A stretch of 5,464 bases of DNA from assembly GCA_012026715.1 (NCBI GenBank), contig VEPB01000004.1:1-5464 (forward strand), written 5' to 3'. The position numbers were made by a program, and so were the translations under genes. This stretch comes from Methylococcaceae bacterium. Its GTDB lineage: Bacteria > Pseudomonadota > Gammaproteobacteria > Methylococcales > Methylococcaceae. Below are positions 1-4,744 of this stretch, piece after piece (position 1 is the first letter of the stretch; the number at the start of each line of letters is the position of its first letter). Under the pieces are notes generated by a model that did no database searches, had not been told where the DNA came from, and worked only from the letters and a program-made list of their open reading frames with translations.

Positions 1-699
1 GGCCCTTCCGCGGTCGTCAAGGTGAACGCGCCTCGCCTCGGGTTCGGCGCGGACGTCGATGCCGGTGAGCTGGTGCTGGAGGCGTCGCTGCTAGGCCGCG
101 AATTGAAGGTGGAGAAGGCTGCGGTTCAGGTGTTCGGGGGGGCGCTGGAACTGGAGCCGTCCCGTCTCGACTTCGCCGAACGCCCGATCCCGCTCATCGT
201 CCGGATCCGCGACGTGGATTTGGCGCAGGCGCTAGCCGCCTTGTCGCAACCGGGCCTGTCGGGCGGCGGCACGGTCAGCGGGGTACTGCCGTTTCGCTGG
301 ATGTCGGATTCCATCGAACTGGAGGGCGGCGAGTTGACCGGTGCCGGGCCCGGGGTGTTCCGCTACCGGGGTCCCGCCGCCGATGACAGTCTGGCGTTCC
401 GGGCGCTGCGCAATTTCCTCTACCGCCAACTGCAGGCGCGGCTGGACTACCGGCCGAGCGGTGACTACCGCCTGGGGGTTCGGCTGGAGGGACACAATCC
501 GGACGTGCTGGCGGGCCATCCCATCGCCTTCAAGCTGAACGTGAGCGGCCGGTTGCCGGAATTGCTGCGGCAAGGCATTCTTGCCGGCGATTTCGAGCGG
601 CCCGTGCTCGAAATGTACCAAAACGCCCAAACAGAGCCCAAGCCGGGCCGTGCGGGCGGACCACGCAAACCGCCGCCGGCGGACCGGAGAAACCGATGA
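1..699 (+). CDS. ydbH: YdbH-family AsmA-like intermembrane phospholipid transport protein, C-terminal part (5' end outside window)
   Basis: The frame is open from base 1 without a convincing internal start, so this is the last 232 residues of a longer protein; E. coli YdbH is close to 880 residues. YdbH is an inner-membrane-anchored AsmA-like protein whose periplasmic beta-rich groove spans the envelope and, redundantly with TamB and YhdP in E. coli, carries phospholipids to the outer membrane. Seen here are alternating beta-strand segments typical of the YdbH C-terminus: an IPLIVRIRDVDL strand (about local residues 62-73), a Gly-rich turn followed by LPF, a PGVFRYRG element, an RNFLYRQLQARLDY strand and a final LEGHNPDVL element. 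The last 30 residues are rich in Pro, Arg and Lys and look like a disordered tail. The TGA overlaps the start of ynbE (ATGA), so translation is probably coupled. The family call rests on both the sequence pattern and the ydbH-ynbE-ydbL gene order. The GTG at 22 is only an internal codon. Confidence 0.88.
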   Translation, partial: GPSAVVKVNAPRLGFGADVDAGELVLEASLLGRELKVEKAAVQVFGGALELEPSRLDFAERPIPLIVRIRDVDLAQALAALSQPGLSGGGTVSGVLPFRWMSDSIELEGGELTGAGPGVFRYRGPAADDSLAFRALRNFLYRQLQARLDYRPSGDYRLGVRLEGHNPDVLAGHPIAFKLNVSGRLPELLRQGILAGDFERPVLEMYQNAQTEPKPGRAGGPRKPPPADRRNR

Positions 700-893
700 A
701 CAAGGGCTTACTGCAGATTGCCGTTATCCTGTGGGGAGTCGCCCAACTGGCGGGATGTACCCCGTCCGTCAAGGTGGAGGCGCCCGACAAGCCGATCGAG
801 ATCAACATGAATGTGAAGATCGAGCATGAAATTCGCCTGAAGGTGGAAAAGGATGTGGACGATTTGATCGCCAATCGTAAAGGCCTGTTTTGA
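696..893 (+). CDS. ynbE: YnbE-family outer-membrane lipoprotein, partner of YdbH
   Basis: This 65-residue lipoprotein has a short hydrophobic signal peptide ending in the lipobox LAGC, with Cys21 as the lipidated residue. Thr, not Asp, at +2 is compatible with sorting to the outer membrane. The mature part contains the family signature INMNVKIEHEI (about residues 35-45), followed by KVEKDVDDLI and ending in Phe, closely resembling my recollection of E. coli YnbE in length and motif order. In E. coli, YnbE works with YdbH as an intermembrane bridge: the lipoprotein sits in the outer membrane and is thought to extend the YdbH beta-groove. The ATG at 696 overlaps the ydbH stop by ATGA, the usual arrangement for coupled translation of two partners needed together. 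ydbL follows after 12 nt. Confidence 0.93.
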   Translation: MNKGLLQIAVILWGVAQLAGCTPSVKVEAPDKPIEINMNVKIEHEIRLKVEKDVDDLIANRKGLF

Positions 894-905
894 GCGGAGC
901 GAACG

Positions 906-1247
906 ATGCGGAACCATGGCTTGCTATTTTTCGTGGGTGTGTTGGCGGTGAATTTGGCGTTGACCGCCGAGCCGGCGTTGGCGGTTGATCTGGCGGAAGC
1001 CAAGGCTTCCGGCCAAGTGGGCGAACGGCTGGACGGTTATCTGGGTCTGGTGAGTGCCAATGCGCCCGCCGAGGTGAAGACCCTGGTGAGCGACATCAAC
1101 ACCCAAAGGCGGATGGAATATCAGCGCATCGCGGCCAAGAACGGCGTGCCGGAGGACCAGGTGGCCCGTCTCACCGCGCGCAAGGTCATCGATCAGGCCA
1201 CTCCCGGCCAGTTCGTTGAGACCCCGTCGGGCTGGCAGCGGCGCTGA
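906..1247 (+). CDS. ydbL: YdbL-family (DUF1318) periplasmic protein of the YdbH-YnbE pathway
   Basis: This 113-residue exported protein has a hydrophobic signal peptide at residues 5-21 and a probable signal peptidase I site after ALA (Ala26), giving a mature protein starting VDLAEAK. The mature domain shows the DUF1318 pattern: LAEAKASGQVGE-LDGYLG near the start, a helical middle with INTQRRMEYQRIAAKNGV, then ARKVIDQATPGQFV and a C-terminal W-x-R-R. In E. coli, YdbL modulates the YdbH-YnbE bridge and may act as a periplasmic chaperone for YnbE, restraining its multimerisation. A GGAG Shine-Dalgarno at 896-899 lies 6 nt before the ATG. Mature domain length is typical of the family. Third gene of a conserved three-gene set; the next gene begins 13 nt downstream, so transcription probably continues. 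Confidence 0.92.
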   Translation: MRNHGLLFFVGVLAVNLALTAEPALAVDLAEAKASGQVGERLDGYLGLVSANAPAEVKTLVSDINTQRRMEYQRIAAKNGVPEDQVARLTARKVIDQATPGQFVETPSGWQRR

Positions 1248-1249
1248 GG
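1246..1249 (+). promoter_or_regulatory. Shine-Dalgarno that sets the start of the tRNA nucleotidyltransferase gene
   Basis: GAGG overlaps the ydbL stop codon and lies 11 nt before GTG 1261. The frame stays open upstream to a TTG at 1216, but that start would lie inside ydbL and add 15 Arg/Gly-rich residues foreign to the family. The next ATG in frame (1300) has no obvious ribosome binding site. GTG 1261 is therefore preferred, though not proven. Confidence 0.45.
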
Positions 1250-1260
1250 CCGGTCGCCCC

Positions 1261-2667
1261 GTGAGTTTCACCGACCTGCTGCCCATCGTCCTGGCTCCCA
1301 TGGTGGAGCGGCTGCTGGCCGCCGGCGCCACGCCCATCCTGGTGGGGGGCGCGGTGCGGGACCGGATGCTGGGTCGGGAATCCAAAGACCTGGATATCGA
1401 GGTCTATGGCCTGTCGGTGGATGCGCTGGCCGGGGTGCTGGCCCCTCTGGGCAGCGTGCACGCGGTTGGCAAATGTTTCGGGGTGCTCAAGCTGCGGCTG
1501 GACGGTTACGAACTGGACATCTCGCTGCCTCGCAGGGATCGCAAGGTCGGCCAGGGTCATCGGGGTTTCGAGGTGGATTACGATCCCGCCATGACCTACG
1601 TCGAGGCGGCCTCGCGGCGGGATTTCACCATCAATTCCATGGGGGTCAACCTGGCGACCTGCGAGTTGCTGGACCCCTGGGGCGGCGAAGCGGATTTGAA
1701 GGCCGGCGTGCTGCGGCATATCTCCGATGCCTTTTCAGAAGACCCTCTGCGGGTACTGCGCGCTTGCCAGTTCGCTGCGAGGTTCGGCTTCTCCATCGCG
1801 CCGGAGACCGTGTTCCTGTGCCGCTCGCTGGAAACGGAGTTGCCTTCCCTGTCCAGCGAACGGGTCTGGGGCGAATTTCGCAAGCTGCTGCTCAAGGCGG
1901 AGCATCCTTCCGTTGGCCTGCGGGCCTTGCAGGAAACCGGGGCGCTGAGCCTGTTTCCGGAACTGGCGGCCCTGCAGGGCGTCCCCCAAAATCCCCGCTA
2001 TCACCCGGAAGGTGACGTCTGGATCCACAACAACCTGGTCATCGACGCCTGCGCCGCCATTTGCCGGGAACGGTGGCTCGAGGCGGACGAGGCCTTGGTG
2101 ATCTTGCTCGCCGCGCTGTGCCACGATCTCGGCAAGCCTGCCACCACCCGCTTGGAGGATGGCCAGTGGCGCGCCATCGGCCACGAGGAGGCCGGCGAGG
2201 CGCCCACCCGCTGCGTTCTCGGGCGCATGGGCTGTCCACCCAGCTGGGTCGACGGCATCGTCGCCCTGGTGCGGGAACATACCCGGCCGCTGCGGCTGTG
2301 GGACCAGCACCAGCTGAAACCGGTCTCGGACGGCGCGATCCGCCGGCTGGCGCTGAAAGTGCCGCTGCGGCAGCTTAATCTGGTGGCCTTGGCGGACTTT
2401 CGCGGACGAACCTCTGCCGATGCCGGCGGACCCTGCGAGGCGGTGGAATGGCTGTCGGCGCGTGCCGCCCAGCTGGCGGTGGCCGACGCCGCGCCTAAGC
2501 CCCTGCTGCAAGGGCGTGATTTACAACAGCTCGGCATCGCCCCCGGACCCGCCATGGGCAAATTGCTGAAATCAGCCTTCGAGGCGCAACTGGATGGCGA
2601 ATATAATTGCCGCGAGGAGGGCCTGAACTGGCTTCGAAGCCAGTTGTCCCAATTCTCACCGCACTAG
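1261..2667 (+). CDS. cca: Class II CCA tRNA nucleotidyltransferase with HD domain
   Basis: A 468-residue enzyme expected to add or repair the 3'-CCA end of tRNAs from CTP and ATP in the cytoplasm. The head domain has the nucleotidyltransferase signature LVGGAVRD (residues 27-34) followed by the metal-binding DLD (Asp43, Asp45), then RRDFTINSM (119-127) and the EDPLR motif (160-164) that introduces the nucleotide-selecting neck, followed by AARFGF. A central HD domain follows with candidate metal ligands His256, His288-Asp289 (LCHDLGK) and His340 (EHTRP). The C-terminal segment (GRDLQQLGI, then AFEAQLDGEY and EGLNWL) fits the tRNA nucleotidyltransferase C-terminal domain. The HD domain suggests additional phosphohydrolase activity as in E. 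coli Cca, but that is inference. A poly(A) polymerase (PcnB) is the alternative; EDPLR and the DLDIE context favour CCA addition. The GTG start is set by GAGG at 1246-1249. Near its 3' end the gene carries a perfect 20-bp palindrome. Confidence 0.87.
   Translation: MSFTDLLPIVLAPMVERLLAAGATPILVGGAVRDRMLGRESKDLDIEVYGLSVDALAGVLAPLGSVHAVGKCFGVLKLRLDGYELDISLPRRDRKVGQGHRGFEVDYDPAMTYVEAASRRDFTINSMGVNLATCELLDPWGGEADLKAGVLRHISDAFSEDPLRVLRACQFAARFGFSIAPETVFLCRSLETELPSLSSERVWGEFRKLLLKAEHPSVGLRALQETGALSLFPELAALQGVPQNPRYHPEGDVWIHNNLVIDACAAICRERWLEADEALVILLAALCHDLGKPATTRLEDGQWRAIGHEEAGEAPTRCVLGRMGCPPSWVDGIVALVREHTRPLRLWDQHQLKPVSDGAIRRLALKVPLRQLNLVALADFRGRTSADAGGPCEAVEWLSARAAQLAVADAAPKPLLQGRDLQQLGIAPGPAMGKLLKSAFEAQLDGEYNCREEGLNWLRSQLSQFSPH
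2626..2645. repeat. Perfect 20-bp palindrome inside the 3' end of cca
   Basis: The two 10-base halves (AACTGGCTTC and its exact reverse complement) abut with no spacer. As RNA this could fold into an 8-bp stem with a UCGA tetraloop. No U-tract follows, so it does not look like an intrinsic terminator. It lies 22 nt before the cca stop codon and 42 nt before the methyltransferase start, so it could be a protein-binding site, an RNA-processing or stability element, or coincidence. Confidence 0.6.
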
Positions 2668-2686
2668 TTCGCTCGGAGTTCGCACC

Positions 2687-3415
2687 ATGAAGATCAGGCT
2701 CGGACTGGCATTGGCCCTGTCGGCGCTGGCCATGCCCGCATCGGCCCAGGACAAGACCAGCCAGGAGAAAAAGGCCGCTCCCCATCGCCATCCGCAACAG
2801 CAAAGCAGTCACCAGATTGCCCCCGGCGCCGCCAATGCCCATCTGCACCGGATGAGTTTCCAGGAGATGGTGGAACGGTTTGAGGTGGCGGGCCGGGAAA
2901 CCTGGCAGAAGCCGGAAGAGGTGATCGATTTGCTGGGGAATATCCACGCCAAGACCGTGCTGGACCTCGGTGCCGGTACCGGTTACTTCAGCGTGCGCCT
3001 GGCGCGGCACGGCGCCAAAGTGATCGCGGCCGATGTCGACAAGCGCTTTTTGGATTTCATCCAGACCCGCGCCAAGGCCGAGGGGACCGACGGCGGCCAG
3101 GTGATCACCCGGCTGATTCCCTACGACAATCCCGGCTTGAGCGCGGCCGAGGTGGATGCGGTCCTGATGGTGGACGTCTATCACCACATCGAGAACCGAC
3201 CGGCGTATTTCGCCAAGCTGCGGGCCGGGATGAAACCTGGCGCGCCGCTCCTGATCGTCGATTTCCATCCCAACAAGAACAATCCGGAAGGCCCGCCGCC
3301 GGAGCTGAGGATCGCGCCGAAGGACGTGGAAACGGAATTGCGTAAAGCCGGCTTTACCCAATTCGACTGGAAAGAAGACTGGTTGGAATACCAGTACGTG
3401 CTGATCGTCCGCTGA
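2687..3415 (+). CDS. Exported class I SAM-dependent methyltransferase
   Basis: A 242-residue protein with a Rossmann-fold methyltransferase domain: motif I VLDLGAGTGYFS (residues 91-102) binds SAM, an acidic residue at the end of the second strand (Asp116 in AADVD) is placed to hold the ribose, and MVDVYHHIENR (161-171) matches the post-motif characteristic of this subfamily. A late VDFHP strand and PPPELRI, then a C-terminal beta-strand pair, complete the fold. The WQKPEEVI element just before motif I is also typical. The substrate is unknown. The N-terminus is a classic signal peptide (KIR then an 11-residue Leu/Ala core, cleavage after ASA at Ala20), followed by a His/Gln-rich linker (residues 33-54). 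Export would place a SAM-dependent enzyme where SAM is not expected. GGAG at 2675-2678 lies 8 nt before this ATG and supports it; an internal ATG at 2852 would give a cytosolic form. It follows cca by 19 nt. Confidence 0.85.
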   Translation: MKIRLGLALALSALAMPASAQDKTSQEKKAAPHRHPQQQSSHQIAPGAANAHLHRMSFQEMVERFEVAGRETWQKPEEVIDLLGNIHAKTVLDLGAGTGYFSVRLARHGAKVIAADVDKRFLDFIQTRAKAEGTDGGQVITRLIPYDNPGLSAAEVDAVLMVDVYHHIENRPAYFAKLRAGMKPGAPLLIVDFHPNKNNPEGPPPELRIAPKDVETELRKAGFTQFDWKEDWLEYQYVLIVR

Positions 3416-3508
3416 CCAGCCGGCCCGACGGCGGCCCCGCAGTCTCACGAATTTCGATACCGGTCAGAGCGTTGCGGTGGTGCCCGCCTGAGAACCGGCA
3501 ATTACTCA

Positions 3509-3526
3509 CAGAACCTGTGGACAACT
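3509..3526 (+). repeat. Copy 1 of an 18-bp imperfect direct repeat (CAGARCCTGTGGAMAACT)
   Basis: Matches the copy at 3664-3681 at 16 of 18 positions, with copy starts 155 bp apart. The core contains a DnaA-box-like sequence. The two copies bracket the AT-rich segment. Confidence 0.65.
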
Positions 3527-3536
3527 TTGTGGATCG
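3516..3536 (-). other. Two tandem DnaA-box-like sites
   Basis: Read on the - strand, 3516-3524 is TTGTCCACA (8 of 9 to the TTATCCACA consensus) and 3528-3536 is CGATCCACA (7 of 9). They have the same orientation, start 12 bp apart and sit just outside the AT-rich segment. Neither is a perfect box, and a few near matches are expected by chance in any genome, so function is uncertain. Confidence 0.4.
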
Positions 3537-3576
3537 AGGTGGCGGAGCGCCCGAGATTTCAAGGAATCTGTTAAAT

Positions 3577-3593
3577 TGGTCACAAAATGGTCA
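3577..3593. repeat. TGGTCA direct repeat with 11-bp period
   Basis: TGGTCA occurs at 3577-3582 and 3588-3593, one helical turn apart, in AT-rich DNA. The spacing would place both half-sites on the same face of the helix for a transcription factor or replication protein. No nearby gene start explains it. Confidence 0.4.
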
Positions 3594-3603
3594 TCTTTAA
3601 CTA

Positions 3604-3619
3604 TTTGATAAATATCAAA
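3604..3619. repeat. AT-rich inverted repeat TTTGATA-AA-TATCAAA
   Basis: Perfect 7-bp arms separated by 2 bp inside the low-GC segment. The size and symmetry resemble a dimeric repressor operator, but no promoter with good -35 and -10 boxes was found next to it on either strand. Confidence 0.45.
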
Positions 3620-3663
3620 AGTTCGCAAACTATTGTTTTTTGAAGGAAGGGAGATTTCTCCTT

Positions 3664-3681
3664 CAGAGCCTGTGGAAAACT
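3664..3681 (+). repeat. Copy 2 of the 18-bp imperfect direct repeat, with a third DnaA-box-like core
   Basis: 16 of 18 positions match the copy at 3509-3526. Bases 3671-3679, read on the - strand, give TTTTCCACA (8 of 9 to the DnaA-box consensus), in the same orientation as the other two sites but on the far side of the AT-rich core. Confidence 0.6.
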
Positions 3682-3696
3682 GCGGCATTTGCCGCA
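3676..3696 (-). terminator. Probable intrinsic terminator of the pirin gene
   Basis: Read on the - strand, a 6-bp GC-rich stem (TGCGGC / GCCGCA, extendable by one A-T pair) with an AAAT loop is followed by GTTTT. It starts about 35 nt beyond the pirin stop codon. The T-tract is short and interrupted by a G, so the terminator is probably of moderate strength. It overlaps the second copy of the 18-bp repeat. Confidence 0.4.
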
Positions 3697-3731
3697 AAAA
3701 CAAGGCTTCACGGCCCAAGATGCCCGCCCGA

Positions 3732-4619
3732 TCAGGATGCAACCAGCCGGCCTGCCTTGAAGTCCCGAATCGCCCCGGCGATTTCTTCCTCGCTGTTCAT
3801 CACGAAGGGACCTCTCTGCACCACCCGTTCGCCGAGAGGCCGGCCGGCTACCAGCAACAACTGCGCGGCGCCTTCGCCGACCAAACAGATTCCGTCGCTG
3901 TCCCGGTCGTTGGACAGGATGGCCAATTGGCCTTCCTCGACGGCTCGATCGCCAATCGTGACGGTACCCCGGTAGACGTAAACGAAGGCGTTGAAGGCGG
4001 GACAAAGCGGTTGCTCCAGGCGGCATTGGCTGGGAAGCACCACGTCCAGCAGCAAAGGTTCGGTCACCGGGCGTTGGAAGGCGCCCATGACCCCGTGGCT
4101 GCTGCCCGCGATAACCCTCACGGTGGTGCCCGTCGCCGTGACAAACACGGGGATTTCCCCGCGCTGCACATCGAGATACCAGGGTGCGCCCATCTTGTCG
4201 CGGGCGGGGAGGTTCAGCCAGAGCTGAAAACCTTCCATGGTGCCGTTTTCCTGTTCCGGCATCTCGGAATGCACCACGCCGCGTCCCGCGCTCATCCATT
4301 GCACCCCGCCGCCTTCGATCACGCCTTCGTGGCCCGCGCTGTCGCGATGGTGCATCCGGCCGGAGAGCAGATAGGTGATGGCTTCAAAGCCTCGGTGAGG
4401 ATGGTCGGGAAAACCGGCGATGAAATCGTCCGGCCAGTTGCTGCGGAAGGCATCCAGCATCAGGAAGGGGTCGAGCCGTTGATGTAAATCCTTGCCGATG
4501 ACCCGCGTCAGTTTTACTCCGGCGCCGTCGGTGGTCTGCTCGCCATAGCTCACATGCTCCACATGCCGGGGCCGGACAACCGGACCGAAGGATTCCGCGG
4601 CTACCTCTGATGTAACCAT
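3732..4619 (-). CDS. Pirin-family cupin protein (possible quercetin 2,3-dioxygenase)
   Basis: A 295-residue cytoplasmic bicupin of the usual pirin length. The N-terminal cupin has DHPHRGFE (residues 72-79) and GRGVVHSEMPE (112-122), supplying all four expected metal ligands: His73, His75, His117 and Glu119. Family members bind Fe or another divalent metal; E. coli YhhW and human pirin have quercetinase activity in vitro, and other pirins act as protein partners in transcription or metabolism, so the physiological role here is open. The C-terminal half (about 180-285) shows the pirin C-terminal domain, including a FVYVYRGTVTIGD strand pair and a PLGERVVQRGPFVMN segment. The ATG at 4619-4617 is preceded on the - strand by AGGT (4631-4628) with 8 nt spacing. 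The gene is divergent from the HAD phosphatase gene and convergent with the methyltransferase gene. It is apparently monocistronic. Confidence 0.92.
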   Translation of the reverse strand: MVTSEVAAESFGPVVRPRHVEHVSYGEQTTDGAGVKLTRVIGKDLHQRLDPFLMLDAFRSNWPDDFIAGFPDHPHRGFEAITYLLSGRMHHRDSAGHEGVIEGGGVQWMSAGRGVVHSEMPEQENGTMEGFQLWLNLPARDKMGAPWYLDVQRGEIPVFVTATGTTVRVIAGSSHGVMGAFQRPVTEPLLLDVVLPSQCRLEQPLCPAFNAFVYVYRGTVTIGDRAVEEGQLAILSNDRDSDGICLVGEGAAQLLLVAGRPLGERVVQRGPFVMNSEEEIAGAIRDFKAGRLVAS

Positions 4620-4744
4620 GATCGTCTACCTAAAGAGTAAGAGTGACTCAGGCGACCGTCCATTAACGCCTTCCTTGTTGCACATCGGCGCCTTCGCGCC
4701 TCGATCCATGAGACCAGCCGGTTTCTGAAGGGTATAATCTAATA
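4620..4744. promoter_or_regulatory. Divergent control region between the pirin and HAD phosphatase genes
   Basis: A 125-bp spacer that must hold promoters for both genes. It contains GAGTGACTC (4641-4649, arms of 4 around a central G), just upstream of the pirin ribosome binding site, overlapping a short AGAGT direct repeat (4634-4638, 4640-4644). It also contains a GC hairpin, GGCGC-CTTC-GCGCC (4687-4700), and a perfect -10 box for the rightward gene (4733-4738). No confident -35/-10 pair was found for the pirin promoter on the - strand. Confidence 0.5.
4733..4738 (+). promoter_or_regulatory. Perfect -10 box (TATAAT) immediately upstream of the HAD phosphatase start
   Basis: TATAAT ends 6 nt before the ATG at 4745. 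Transcription starting the usual 6-8 nt after a -10 box would begin at or next to the start codon. The -35 is poor: ATGAGA at 4708-4713 matches TTGACA at 4 of 6 but with a 19-bp spacer. An alternative reading is that GAAGGG at 4727-4732 is a distant Shine-Dalgarno (12-nt spacing) on a transcript starting further upstream. Confidence 0.5.

Larger units (their letters stand above)
3416..3731. other. Intergenic region between convergent genes with an AT-rich core
   Basis: These 316 bases lie between the methyltransferase stop and the pirin stop. The first 85 or so are GC-rich and hold no convincing terminator: short complementary GC arms occur near 3419-3432, but no T-tract follows. From about 3555 composition drops sharply, and 3571-3650 is about 26% GC by hand count. 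DnaA-box-like sites flank this core, which itself contains a phased direct repeat and an inverted repeat. A hairpin near 3681-3696 probably terminates pirin transcription. No gene is called here; open frames on the - strand lack a good start, ribosome binding site or recognisable protein. Confidence 0.7.

Noticed and set aside
3416..3440. Possible terminator after the methyltransferase gene
   Set aside because: Short GC arms (GCCG/CGGC) exist, but the stem is only 4 bp and no T-tract follows.
2495..3448. Long - strand frame (317 codons) opposite cca and the methyltransferase gene
   Set aside because: Its translation is His/Arg/Gly-rich with no recognisable domain, and the opposite strand carries intact motifs of two known families throughout.
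3605..3633. Promoter on the + strand in the AT-rich core (TTGATA, 17 bp, AACTAT)
   Set aside because: The -10 matches only 3 of 6 and no + strand gene follows; AT-rich DNA yields such matches by chance.
3506..3742. Open frame of 78 codons on the - strand through the intergenic region
   Set aside because: It starts with TTG inside the end of the pirin gene, has no ribosome binding site, contains the terminator hairpin and the inverted repeat, and its translation matches no family I recognise. Staying open through AT-rich DNA is mildly surprising but not enough to call a gene.
3601..4299. Long - strand frame (232 codons) overlapping the pirin gene
   Set aside because: It is an alternative frame of the pirin coding sequence; its Arg/Gly-rich translation is typical of a shadow frame in GC-rich DNA, while the pirin frame keeps every metal ligand.
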